Positions 10,535 through 21,754 are shown, numbered from the stretch's first letter. The stretch: DNA of 64,000 bases from Circinella umbellata (GCA_025093555.1 JAIWNF010000021.1:372001-436000); one strand, 5' to 3'. Notes: generated by a model not told the origin, from the sequence alone. Numbers and translations: made by a program.

Positions 10535-11668
10535 ATGTCTGATAACAAGAATCCATACAAGAATCCTAATTTCCAAAACTATCGTACAAACCCTATTGAT
10601 CAATTAATCGACGAAGACGAAGAAAATTTTACTACAACAAAACAAGAAATCACTTTTGACCCTCCGTTCCCAACAATGAATGAAGAGTTAGCAAAACAAA
10701 ATGCATTGATTATGCAGGCCTTACAAACATTATTAGAACAACAAAAAATGGATAAACCACAAGAAGATAAATCAAAACAAGAGCCTAATTTTAGTTTCCG
10801 TGCGCGTGTGCGTGAACCTGACACATACCATGGTGATCGCAATTTGGATGCCGCAATTGGTTGGATACGCTCGGTGGAACGTTACCTAGAAATGGTGGAA
10901 TTGGAACAAACTCGTTGGATTGACTATACTGCTACCTTATTTCGGGAAGAGGCTGATACGTGGTGGCGCCAACAAGAATTGTTACATGCGAATGATGACT
11001 GGGTGGACTTCAAGAAACCATTTTTGGCGAATTTTAGTCCTCCTAATCATTGCCAATTGGCTCGTGATCGTTTGGCAGCATTGGTCCAAACTGGTACTGT
11101 GGGAGACTATGTAACTCAATTCCAAGCATCTTGGTCATCCGTACCTACGATGGGAGAAGAAGAAGCTTTGGACCGTTTTCAACGTGGCCTGCATCCTCAA
11201 ATCCGATTACAAGTCATGACTCGTTTTCCTGAAACACCAGATGTAGCTATGAATTTGGCATTAGCAGTAGAAGCTGCCCAGCAACGTAGTCAAACTATTT
11301 TAGGCGAAGCTTCTCGTTTTCCTCCCCAATCGCAACAACCAATGCAACATCAGTTGACCCCCGAATATTTACGTACCTCTAGTGTTGCCCCAATGGACCT
11401 GGATGCTATTCATACAAGAGGACCAAGACAGTGGCGTTCGTCTGGTCGTGATAGTTCCAATTGGCGTTCACAAGGCAATCAACGCGGAAGTAATGATTAT
11501 GACAAAGAATGCTACAATTGCGGTGGTGTTGGTCATATTGCTCATACTTGTTCTTCTCCTCGCCGATCTGCTAATCAAGGCCGTTACATTAACCAACAAG
11601 GTCGTCAAAGTCAAGGTCATGGTCAAGGCAGCTGGTTTCAGGGAAAAGGTCAAGCGCGTCGGGATTAA
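10535..11668 (+). CDS. gag: Gag polyprotein of the Ty3/Gypsy element
   Basis: A 377-residue intact frame starts 20 bases after the 5' LTR. It forms the virus-like particle and binds the element RNA. Residues ~95-240 hold the retrotransposon gag domain (AAIGWIRSVERYLEM, then WWRQQELLHANDDWVDFKKPF). The C-terminal part has one CCHC zinc knuckle, CYNCGGVGHIAHTC, followed by an Arg/Gln/Gly-rich tail. The first ATG of the internal region was taken as the start. The stop (11666-11668) overlaps the open pol frame by about 75 bases, and pol lies in the -1 frame, so pol is probably made by ribosomal frameshifting. The gag frame has no lesion, in contrast to pol. Confidence 0.92.
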   Translation: MSDNKNPYKNPNFQNYRTNPIDQLIDEDEENFTTTKQEITFDPPFPTMNEELAKQNALIMQALQTLLEQQKMDKPQEDKSKQEPNFSFRARVREPDTYHGDRNLDAAIGWIRSVERYLEMVELEQTRWIDYTATLFREEADTWWRQQELLHANDDWVDFKKPFLANFSPPNHCQLARDRLAALVQTGTVGDYVTQFQASWSSVPTMGEEEALDRFQRGLHPQIRLQVMTRFPETPDVAMNLALAVEAAQQRSQTILGEASRFPPQSQQPMQHQLTPEYLRTSSVAPMDLDAIHTRGPRQWRSSGRDSSNWRSQGNQRGSNDYDKECYNCGGVGHIAHTCSSPRRSANQGRYINQQGRQSQGHGQGSWFQGKGQARRD

Positions 11669-14600
11669 AAGGAGTTCCTTCGCGCACAATTCCATCCTTT
11701 AACCAATCCATTAATATGGTCCAGCCTGTTTCGTCCACGGTGCCCGAAGGCGACTTGATTAATTTATTAGATGATCATAATGCAGAATCGTCGGTGTTAC
11801 AACAAACTTTGGAAGAAGATAGAAAATATTTTGATTCATTAGTATCAATAAAAGAAACTGATTTGCCACTGTATTTAATGTTGTGTAATGGCTGCTCTGT
11901 GAATGTTATGGTGGATTCGGGTGCAAGTGGGTGTTATGTAGCTCCACGGATTGCTGCTGGTTTATCAACTCGCTTGGTCCCAAATCGTGAAGTGGAAACG
12001 GCTGGTGGTCATGTATTGGCGATCAATCAACAAGTTACTCTTCCATTAGACGCACAAGGTTATAAACACCAAACTGATGCTTACATCCTTGACACCAAGT
12101 TCGATCTAATCTTAGGGCGCGATTGGCTCAAGCAAGTTCAACCGATACCCGATTGGGATCTAGATACATGGAAAATTAGCAAGGATGGTCAAGATTATAC
12201 CCTTCGTCCTCTTCATACTCGTTAAGTTCCTGAATTAGCTTACCTCATTTCACATCGTCAAGTTCAGCGTTTGGAACGCCGCAAGAGGATTGACGATATG
12301 TTTGTTTGTTATGTCCATCCTAATAATAACAATGATGGTATTGCTTTGACTCACGATGGTGAAAAACTGATGGCGGAATTTCCTGATGTCTTTCAAGACA
12401 CATTACCCGGGTTACCACCAGATCGCGGAATCGAACATGTAATTGATACGGGTGATACTGCTCCTATCTCTCGCCCACCATACAAAATGAGTCCCTTGGA
12501 ATTAGATGAATTGAAAAGGCAGTTGAAAGAGTTGTTGGATCTACGTCTTATTCGTCTGAGTTCGTCGCCATGGGGAGCTCCCGTTTTATTTGTTCGCAAG
12601 GCAGGCGATCCATCATCTGGAACACCACCGGCATTGAGACTCTGTATCGATTATAGGGCGACCAATCGTGTGACTAAAAGGATTGACGTGCCACTCCCAC
12701 GTATTGACGAGTGTCTGGAACGTCTTCATGGTATGAAATACTTCTCGAAACTTGATTTGAAGTCAGGATATCACCAGCTTAAGATCCGGGAAGAAGACAT
12801 TGAAAAAACAGCATTCAACACACGTTATGGTTCCTTTGAATGGTTAGTGTTGAGTTTTGGTCTGAAGAACTCGCCGTCTGTTTTTCAAAAATGGATGAAC
12901 AAGGTCCTTGGTGATTGTCTCGATAAGTTTGCTATGGTGTATCTCGATGATATCTTGATTATGAGCCCAACTCGTGAAGATCATGAACGTCACGTCGAGA
13001 AGTATTGCGTCGTTTCCAGGAAAACAAGATTGTTGCTAATAAAAAGAAGTGCGAATTTTTCAAGACCGAGTTGGACTTTGTTGGGTATCAAGTTACTGCT
13101 GCTGGTATTCTACCTTCAAAAAAAAAGGTGAAGGCGATTCAAGACTGGCCCATTTGTAAAAATGTTCAAGAGGTTCGTCAATTTATTGGTCTGGCATCAC
13201 ATTTCCGTCGGTGGATTCGTGGCTTCTCGTCGTTAAGTTCTGTTTTGACTGATTTAACAAAAGGAACAGGAATAAAGAAAAGAAGTATTGCGTGGACGCC
13301 AGCGTGCCAAGCCGCTTTTGATGAAATCAAGACCCGCCTGTGTGACGCTCCTATTTTAGTTGCTCCCAATCCAGAAGAACCCTATATTATTGAGGTTGAC
13401 TCGTCAGATTTTGCTGTTGGTGGCGTTTTGCTACAAAAGGGGTCAGATGGTCATCTTCATCCATTGGCATATGAGTCCAAAAAGTTATCCTCTGCTGAAC
13501 GAAACTATCCTGCTCAAGAACAGAATTGTTGGCGATTCTACATGCTTTACGCACTTGGCGCTGTTTTGTGGATGGTCGTCTTACACAGTTTTTTCTGACC
13601 ACCACCCACTTAAATATTTTTGCACCCAAACCAAGCCTACTCCACGTTTAACCCGATGGATTGCCGAATTAGAATTATATGATCCGGATATTCAATATAA
13701 ACCTGGTCGTGATAATCATGTTCCCGATCTATTATCAAGAAGAGATGGTTCTGCTTGTATCACTCAAGAAAAATCCATGGAGCCTGAGTTTTTATATGCT
13801 GTTCAATCCATTCAAGAATCAGATTGGCCTATGTTTTATGCATTGGATGAAGACAAATGGCCTCCTATGTACAAAGATCTCTTGAGTAAACATAAAGACA
13901 AATTTGTGGTTCGGGATCAACAAGTTTTTCGTTTGATGAAAAATGGTAACCAGATTCAAGAAGTCCGTTTTGTTTTATTTGCTCGTCGTGCGGATCTGGT
14001 TCAAGATTTTCACAAGTCAGTTGGTCATGCTGGTAATCTTACTGTTTTTGACCTCATGCGCAACCGCTGGTGGTGGCCGGATATGCGTTCTGATATTCAA
14101 GGTTGGTTAGCTGCTTGTCCTCCATGCCAACTTGCTGCTAATGCTGATCGTAAGGTCCACCATGCGCCTATGAAGCCATTGACGGTCCCTCCTGCTTTCT
14201 CTCGTTGGCATTTGGATTTTGTCGGTGAACTACCCACAACTGTTAATGGTAATCGCTGGCTCCTTGTTGCTGTTGATTACGCCACTAATTGGACCATTGC
14301 TCGTGCTGTCCCAGACGCCACTGGTGAAGCTATTGCAAACTTCATTTACGAAGAAATTGTGTTGCCTTTCTCTTGCCCCCATGAAATTTTGACTGATCGA
14401 GGAGCCAACTTTATGTCCAAAGTCTTAAATCTCTATTTGGGTCGTCTGCAAGTGAATCATTTACTTACTAGTGCCTTTCACGCAAGAACAAATTCCAAAG
14501 TTGAACGTACCAATGGTATTTTAAAACAAATGCTACGTAAATTTGCACATGGTGAAATCCATCGTTGGGATCAATTTGTTCAACCTGCCGTTTTTGCTTG

Positions 14601-15177
14601 TCGAGTACGTAAGCATCGTACTCATGGTTACAGCCCCTATTTCTTGGTTTATGGTGTTGATCCCAAACTACCTGGTGATATCCTACCTCCATTCCTCCAA
14701 GTCAAAGAACAAGAACCGCAAGAATCAGCCATCGCAAAAGGTCGTGCTCGCGAGGTTCGTCATTTACGTCAAGCTCGTATGCTGGCTGAACAAAAGTTAA
14801 CTGCTAATGCTGCAAAAGATAAAGCCAAATGGGATGCCATACTCAAACCACAAAAATTTTCTGTTGGCGATCACGTCCTTATGCGCCATGAAAACAGGCT
14901 AAGTCTTGAATATAACTGGAAAGGCCCCTTCCAAGTAATTGCTGTCAATCTGGATACTGATGTATATCAGTTGCAAGATTTATATGGCCAGCTCTATCGT
15001 TCCTGGGTTCATACTGATCGCCTCCGCCCAATTCATGTTAATTCGACTGTGCCTACCTCTCCATGGTTCCATCCTACTGCTGTCCGTGCTGCTGCCCGTG
15101 CTGAATTGAAAGCTGGTGGTCATATTGCTATGTTGTCCGAGGACGTACAACCATCTGGGGAGGGGGTATTGTCGTAG
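11593..15177 (+). pseudogene. pol: Pol polyprotein (protease-RT-RNase H-integrase), one stop and three frameshifts
   Basis: Pol makes and integrates the element's cDNA. The protease active site is VDSGASGCYV (~11911). RT runs ~12440-13080 with YLDDILI as the catalytic box (~12941-12961). RNase H starts near 13380 (IEVDSSDFAVGG). The integrase has an HHCC finger (VGHAGN...CPPCQ) near 14020-14130 and DDE motifs WHLDFVGEL, LTDRGANF and SKVERTNG, then a GPF-type module (NWKGPFQV). Lesions are TAA at 12223-12225 between protease and RT, a one-base loss near 13003, a shift near 13525 and another near 13575 within RNase H. The frame is clean from there to the stop inside the 3' LTR. Domain order and motifs make the family assignment secure. 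Confidence 0.9.
11641..11685 (+). promoter_or_regulatory. Candidate -1 ribosomal frameshift site between gag and pol
   Basis: G GGA AAA (11641-11647) falls in the gag phase required for X XXY YYZ slippage. Six bases further, GCGCG (11654-11658) can pair with CGCGC (11681-11685) around a 22-base loop. The -1 frame is open from 11593 through the gag stop into the protease. Arrangement and spacing match known frameshift signals; function is inferred. Confidence 0.5.
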
Positions 15178-15504
15178 CCTAAAAACAATGTCATTATCAT
15201 TTCCTTTTTTGAATCGTGTCACACTACGCATTATAATTATGAGTCAACTTCCTGTTGCCATTCTAGTAATCATCACAGACAGTATATACTTTACTTCAAT
15301 GACTCACATTTTATACCTCTGCTTGTAATTACATGTCATCCACATTATATACGTTATTATCATTATTAGAAAACATATAAATAGTCCTTACTCATAAAAT
15401 AATAAACCGGTATCTTTTTGAATTATATTTGTTATTCTTTATTATCATTTGTTATATTCTATTACTATTGGCTAAGGTATTGATCCGCCCAATTTAATAC
15501 GACA
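15170..15504 (+). repeat. 3' LTR
   Basis: Same sequence as the 5' LTR at every position compared. It follows the polypurine tract directly and is followed by the CACG target copy. The pol frame ends a few bases inside it (TAG near 15175-15177). Confidence 0.93.
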
Positions 15505-15508
15505 CACG

Positions 15509-17831
15509 TGCATCAATAATCGTAGTCGTGTCTTCTTTATCGGGACTGTTTTCATGTTGATGATTTTCTACTGTATCTATACGTATTTCCAAATAAATAT
15601 TTGTATATGAATTTCAATAATGGTAAACAAATAACTATTTGAACACTTAATGACGTAATTCCTAAATTTTTTCTCAATCTTTTTTTTGGTAGACAACTTT
15701 CATCATTGTTTGATTTTTGGGTTGTTTTAGTAGAAAGCTTTCTTTTAGGCAACAGCAGCTTCAAGGTATCTGGAGCACGTCCATCATTGACAAATTCTTT
15801 CTTAGGTTTACAGTGGCTATTATTATACACAGTGTTTTTAGCAACGCGATTAACGAAACGAAATTAGATAACTGTAATTGTATATCTGTATTAGTAAAAC
15901 TTACATTGATGATGCTTTTTTATAATTAATATTCTTGCCTAAAAGAACGCGTTGAATATTATGTTCTTCAGTACGCAAATAGTTAAACAGTTGGGGGAGT
16001 GTGGTAAGGATTGGCTTGTCTTTTTGTATAAGACGATATATGTTACAATGAAAAGCTTCTACACCATTTGTTGTTTTGGTTGAATTCCAAAGAAGTTAGT
16101 CTCGCATTAATGACTTAGATCGGAATATCATGCTTCAGCTACCATGATACCCACTCTTGGATACTTGGAAAATCTTTTAATAGTCTTTTAACAACAGCAT
16201 CAAAAATTCCTGGAACATTTGCTTCATACATTGTTTTAGTATACTCCAGGAAAGAATTAACTTGATCTATAGAAATCAATTGACCATTTTTCGAAATTCT
16301 TTCAATGGAATTTTTCCGATGATAATAGCATCCTTTCAGAGATAGTTCAAACATTTTTTATTTTTTATAGCACTAAGTGGCCTGTGTCCTATAGGCAAAT
16401 TGGCCGGCTATTTGCGGTACTTTGATTGAGATTACAAGAGAAAGCATACAATACAAGATGAATTAAATAATGAAAGATATTAAGCTAGATTTTTGCTGGT
16501 AGTATTTATCGAATTAACGCCCTTGTGGCACCCATAAGAGTAGTAATGTAGAATAGAGAAACTTGATAGGAGATCAAGTAGACACAGCGCGGAAAGAGGA
16601 CAATATCAACCAAGAGAAAACCCACCAAGGAAGTGGCATCAAAACTCTTGTATGTGTTGTTGGTGTGGGGGTTGAACCCAGGACCATCGCAGTTAGGAAG
16701 CAGCACGAAAACCAACTCTTTGGGGCTAGCCCCTCCTTTAAGATATACCTCTGGTTTTATTCTTGAAAAAGGAAATGATGATGCAAAAGCTTGAAAAAGC
16801 CCAGCTCTCTGAGCTTGTGAGAAGTCCATCATGATACCACACATACACGGATCTCCATCTTCACTCGTGGGTATTTATAATTCTTTAAATATAGCAATGA
16901 AGTATGCATTGAAATGCGTTGTAGTCAAACCACCAATAACAGCTTGGAAAACAGGTACATATTTTTCCAATTCTTCCATAAAGATGACAGAATTACACAA
17001 GTAGTAGCCATCGTTGAAGCAAGCATATGTGACGTCTGTGATGATTGGATGATCGTGGAAATTTGCATGATAAACAATGATGGGAGACCCAAATGGTATG
17101 TAAAATGTTTTTGGATTAATATCCATTGGTGATTTTAAATATTCAGGAAACTCAGTGTTAAGCGTATCAATTGGATCTTTAAGTGATTCAATGTGAGCAA
17201 CCCCATTAACAGTAAATCCATATGTTGCAAGGACATTGCGTCTGTAGTACCCTATCTTTCCTAAGTACTGAAAGTCTTCGTCAATGCCACGTACAGGCTG
17301 CGGTGGATTCGATGGTCTATCAATGCTAGTTCTGTGAAGAAGTCCCATTGGTTTCTCTGAGGGACATTCGAGTACTCTTTGAGTAAACTTCAGAATAGAC
17401 TCTTTATTTATATGTACTGCTTCATATTTTCCATGCGTGTGTTTCCCTTTATGTTCTAAAAAACCGATGTTGTCTATGAACTTAAAATTGACGCGAACGC
17501 TATATTCAAAATGTTGAATTCTTTCCTGTTTGCATAATGTGCAAGGTTTCAAAGTTTGTGCCTGAATTATTGACATTGTGATTCCTGGCTTAAGATCAAC
17601 TCCATGTCGTTTACAACTAATGTTGACACAGCGTAGCGATCCAAGCCATGTTTTGGTTGTGCTGATACCAGTGCCATTTTTTATAGGCTTGCTATTTGTT
17701 TTAAATAGCTGCCAACCAATATCAGTTGGTCGCTTAAATGTTTCCTTGTCGTCTTTTACACAAAGAGTAATTCTCACTTCTTGGTCGCCATCAATAAATC
17801 TTTCGAATTCAGTTTTCATGTTTGCATTCAT
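15509..17831 (-). pseudogene. Zinc-finger DDE transposase (WRKY-GCM1-type), N-terminal half of the peptidase fusion
   Basis: Begins with ATG at 17831. Residues ~60-130 hold the zinc-binding region: LRCVNISCKRHG, CTLCKQ, then KGKHTHGK, the C/C...HxH pattern of WRKY-GCM1 fingers that many DDE transposons carry at the N-terminus. The catalytic region follows: ITDVTYACFNDGYYL, WVPVF-like YVPVFQAVIGG, TTTHFNAYF, then after an in-frame TAA (16877-16875) GIMMDFSQAQRAGLFQAF (second Asp). A SINE interrupts the gene here. It resumes at 16354 with SLKGCYYHRKN and runs to QEWVSW, then a stop and frameshift near 16140, TNGVEAFHCNIYRL in another frame, a basic linker (15830-15600) and an intron near 15572-15633. 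It ends at the Ty3 target site, beyond which the same frame continues into the peptidase domain. Confidence 0.7.
16356..16742 (-). mobile_element. tRNA-derived SINE
   Basis: On the minus strand the 5' part has a tRNA-like promoter. An A box reads TAGCCCCAAAGAGTTGG (about 16728-16712) and a B box reads GGTTCAACCCC (about 16678-16668), roughly 50 bases apart as in tRNA genes. A tRNA-unrelated body follows and the insertion ends in an A-rich tail (16372-16356) exactly where the transposase frame resumes. The host tRNA was not identified. The flanks (PEVYLKG before, FELSLKG after) look like a diverged duplication of the target, but the match is too weak to state. A 112-codon frame running through it is accidental. 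Confidence 0.6.
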
Positions 17832-18298
17832 TTTTGCTACTATACTTTATGCTGGAAGACAATGAAGGGATCAGGAAAAGGGGGAGAAGATAACAAAAAA
17901 AGGGAAAGAAATAAGACTGCTTCTCTTAGAAAAAATGACTGTTTTACTTCTATTGATGAAAAAGGAAGTACCCAAAAATTATGGCACCCCTATATTTGCC
18001 TATATTACATAGTAATGCCTTATATATTATATAAGATGTAATTACGCGTAATCATCATTGCCGATGATGTTATAATTTTTATACATAGATGTAGATATAG
18101 ATGTATATCTTGAAAAGGCCCTATTTGTTAATAAAAAATTTAAAAAAATATATAAATATAAAGAGTAGCTATCATCTGAAATAAACTTCACTTTACTTGA
18201 TATTTATTTTTGCACCATATTGATTTATTAATTAATAACATTATATTGTATTTTTCTTGAATTTACACACTGGATGTTTTCTTTATATTTTTGAGATA
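17832..18298. other. Spacer upstream of the zinc-finger transposase and before the first MITE
   Basis: Contains a purine-rich stretch (17865-17920) just upstream of the transposase start that could be its leader, then AT-rich sequence. The 5' end of the Helitron gene probably lies here, since its first recognised exon starts right after the MITE. No Helitron 5' tip could be fixed. Confidence 0.35.
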
Positions 18299-19104
18299 AG
18301 GTGCATTCTGACTTAAACCATCAAAATATGTGGTGAATAAAATTTGACAAACAATTGTCAGAAATCAAGGTACAAGCTTTTTGAGCCATAATATCTGTTA
18401 ATTAAAGTTTTCTGAAGATATATTACAGAACTGCTTTTAGAAAAAAACATTTCCCATCAAGATTTGTTACTTCAAAATTCTGTCAAAATATGATATTTTA
18501 CTAAGTAAACCTAATATTTCAACAAAGGGATAAGCACTGTGTAATTTATAAAAGTGTATGAATTATGGTTACACGAGGTTCTTGTTGATTATAGCTACTG
18601 ACTTTTACTATCCCATTTTACTATGGGAGGAAGTCTCAATAATAAACAAGATAGATATAAGAACAAGGATAAAACTCGAAAAATAATTGTTTCTAAATAT
18701 TACTTGGATGAAGATACTGTTATCTATACCAAAAAAAAAAAATCAAATGATTTTCAGACTGTTGCTGCATAGCAACCAAATAAAAATATAACATGATCCG
18801 TCATTTTTATTAAGAAGGTGAAAAGAGATAATAGTATATATGTGTGTAATATTATGAAGTATCCTACTCTTTTTCTTTTTCTTTGTTGCTAAGTTTTCAG
18901 AGTACCATCTGATATTTCTGCTATTTCCCCAGTATTTTTCTGTGAGAGTCTGGTTCTAATTGTTTATATATAAAGTATATAATAAATTTCCATAAGACTA
19001 CATAGTAAAAGTTTGGCAGCCTCATTGGTGGTAGTATTATTACTCGGCCGTATCTGAAAGTACCTTAAATTTGGACAAATGATGGTTTAAATCAGGATGC
19101 ACCT
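18299..19104. mobile_element. TA-target MITE, ~24-bp TIR
   Basis: Left end AGGTGCATTCTGACTTAAAC and right end, inverted, AGGTGCATCCTGATTTAAAC. Both are flanked by TA (18297-18298 and 19105-19106). It has no coding capacity over 806 bp. The terminal motif matches that of the elements ending at 1496 and starting at 20021, so it belongs to the same TA-target family. It lies four bases before the ATG of the Helitron's first recognised exon. Confidence 0.75.
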
Positions 19105-20447
19105 TATTATGAATCACAAGCAACAGGTATGATATAAATATGGTGTTTTATATATATACTAAAAAAAAGTAAGATACATGTAATTAAAAATAAAGTACAT
19201 AAATATAGGATTCACGACAAAGACAACGTCGAACTCAATGCATGTGTGGATCTACTACTCATTTGAACTGCAACAATCGAGACTGTCCTTTGAATAGAAG
19301 AAGCAATAATAGTGAACGAAATGTGAGACCTAGAATAAATCCATCTAACAATGTATGTACTTTTTTTTATATTTGTCGCACCAATGTTAAAATTTTATAT
19401 TTCCTCTCTCGACAGATGTATTAATATTAGAAAACTGTATTATTATGACTTATTATAATTATTAGGATACAATTTCATGCCCAAATTGTGACTCAACAGC
19501 ACACTCTAATCCATCACATGATGAGTGTACAAGCGCAAATATAAATAGTAATAATAATAACAACAATAATTTAATGCAAGATATATATTCAAATTTTTCT
19601 ATAAATATATATATATATAGCAACCCTGTTTTGTATATGTCTAATATTATAATAGTATCTATTTTAACATAAAACTATTTAAAATTATTTAACAGATGCC
19701 GATGTTTTTGCTGAAGAACAGCTGGAAAACCTTGCAGAAGAAGACAACGGTGATGTTTTGGATCGTATTACAGAAGAATTGAATGGTGCTAACCAAGGGC
19801 GTCGCAATAATGCTCTATGAGCTGCTTCAACACCAATACTGCCACCTTCTTTCCCGGCACGTCGCTGTCCTAAACGTGGAGGTCCTGGTTATTTTTGAGC
19901 AACAAGTGCAAATTGTCGTTTTAATTATCAAAATATGATTTCTGAACATGGTGTTCAATTTAGAATAGCCTGTCAAGAACATTTTCAACCAGAGAATATA
20001 TTTGGTTATAATATCTGCTACGGTGCATTCTGTCTTAAACCGTCAAATAATTTGAGTCCTGACATAAAAACTTGATCACTATGAAATATTTTTGACATCA
20101 AGTAATCAATAATCTGGCACATGGAATGTGTTTATTTTTGTATTCTAAATCTATTGCTCGTTTTCTTTTTTAAAAAAACTTATTTTTCATCGAGTTCATA
20201 GCCTTCAAAGTTTTATCGGAATGTGAAAATTTACTAAGTAATGCCAAGATTTCGATACAGGGTATATAGGGGAGATAAGAGGGAAAAGCAGTGTGTAACA
20301 GGAGGAAACAACTGACGGGTAATACATTATCCGATAATATTTATTCGCCAGTTAATAAATAAATATACTGCATCCACTTAAAATCATCCACTTAAATACT
20401 ATTTCTATCAAGAATATAATAGGGTGTCTCAAGCATCCAAATTTTTG

Positions 20448-20481
20448 CAAATATTGAAAATCAGCTGATTTTCAATATTTG
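20448..20481. repeat. 34-bp perfect palindrome at the Harbinger left end
   Basis: The sequence is its own reverse complement, centred on CAGCTG (arms CAAATATTGAAAATCAG). The outer arm overlaps the inner part of the terminal repeat, so the left tip carries a second inverted copy of the end sequence. Palindromic CGAATATTCG words follow near 20510 and 20560. The right end lacks an equivalent perfect palindrome. Confidence 0.9.
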
Positions 20482-20745
20482 TAAGGAGCGATTTTGATTG
20501 GTCGGTGTACGAATATTCGTGCTTTTTGAAAATCGGCGTAAAAAGGATGAATTTTACGAATATTCGTATAAAAAAAATTTCTATATATGAGAGCTTATTA
20601 TTATGATACATCTATGTTTAGAAGTGTATTGTTATTGATCTATATAGAAATATATGCACACATATATAAAGAAATAAAAAAATAAAACATAATATTATTG
20701 TCCCTTATTACAATATACACTTTTCACTATCTTATTTTTTATATA

Positions 20746-21754
20746 ATGTCTTCTAACAGCAAACAAACAATAAAAAGTAGCAACAAACAAAACTATTTTC
20801 AATGGAAAAAAGAGCACATTTTGTCCTTGATTGAGGTGCTTGGTAAATCCATTGGTAATAAAGGTCTCAACTATTATGACAAGTACCAAGGTGGTTCCAA
20901 GACAACTACACCAAAAAAAATAACGGCTAAAGAAATAGCTAAAGAATTAGGAAAACTAAATCATGATTCATTTTCCATAACTGATCAACAAGTCCAGTCC
21001 AAAATAAAGGGATTAAATGAGGGCTACAATAAGGCTCGTGATTACCTTCGGTCTACAGGTGAAGGAATTGATGATGATGATGAAAAGCTCAAAATTGAAA
21101 CGATAAGAGGTTAGAATTATACATAGCTTAGCTTTCTTTTATATAGTGTATACATTGGTGTCAATTAAATACATGTTGCTAATTAACTCTTCTTATATAG
21201 CCAAGGTTTTGAATATTGAACCATTTTTTGATGAGTTAGATCCACTCATTCGTGATAGGCCTAAAGCAACACCACACTTTAACGCTGATTCAGAATCAAC
21301 TGATCTCGCACAACAAGCAGATACGTTTCTCCTCAACAATGATAGGGTAGATGAATTGGATGAAGAAGAGGAATCAAGCGACCAAGAAGAAACGAGAGAT
21401 AATAATGACGGAGTAGAAGTAGAAGTAGTAGAGGAAGCTACTAATATTAGTAGCCGAAAACGATCTGGTGATGATGAATTGCAGAAGAAGACAGCCAAAA
21501 AACCACGAAAAGGTGCTGCAAATATTGCAGCTTCTTTGCTGCGTATGGTTGAAGCAAAGGCCGAGATAGAAAAGGATAAAATAAAGTATCGCGCAGAGAT
21601 AGATGATAAGCGCTTTGAGTTGGAAAAAGAAAAAATGGAAATCATGCGACAGCAAGTTGCAATAAGACTTCAGGAATCCAAAGAACGATCATTACGACTA
21701 GAACTTGAACTTGAAAAATTGAAGGAAAAGAATAGAAGAGAAAACCAAGAGTAA
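20746..21754 (+). CDS. Harbinger Myb/SANT-like DNA-binding protein
   Basis: Two exons (20746-21109, 21201-21754; intron GTTAGA...TATAG) give 305 residues. In PIF/Harbinger elements the Myb-like protein binds the terminal repeats and helps bring the transposase into the nucleus. The N-terminal ~130 residues carry a trihelix/SANT-like region (FQWKKEHILSLIEVL, then ITDQQVQSKIKGL). After an acidic stretch (DELDEEEESSDQEE) comes a basic nuclear-signal-like KKTAKKPRKG and a long C-terminal coiled coil of Glu/Lys/Arg heptads (from ~residue 230). The ATG at 20746 was chosen because the upstream frame begins without one. The gene converges with the transposase; only 85 bases separate the stops. Confidence 0.85.

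Larger units (their letters stand above)
10180..15504 (+). mobile_element. Ty3/Gypsy LTR retrotransposon, full length, 335-bp LTRs
   Basis: The element has direct repeats 10180-10514 and 15170-15504, each TGTCGTAG...TACGACA and identical by eye over 335 bases. A CACG duplication flanks it (10176-10179, 15505-15508). Three bases after the 5' LTR, TGGTAGCGAC (10518 region) resembles a primer-binding site for initiator methionine tRNA. A purine tract (GGGGAGGGGG) lies just before the 3' LTR. Domain order is Gag, protease, reverse transcriptase, RNase H, integrase, which defines Ty3/Gypsy. The pol frame is broken several times although the LTRs match, so either a defective template was copied with helper proteins or the sequence has base-call errors. 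It sits inside the transposase-peptidase pseudogene, in the opposite orientation. Confidence 0.93.

Noticed and set aside
16660..16742. Functional tRNA gene
   Set aside because: A and B boxes are present but the acceptor and anticodon stems do not pair properly and an A-tailed body follows, so it is a SINE head.
16506..16844. 112-codon minus-strand frame as a separate gene
   Set aside because: Its first part is the second catalytic block of the broken transposase (MMDFSQAQRAG) and the rest is SINE sequence read by chance.
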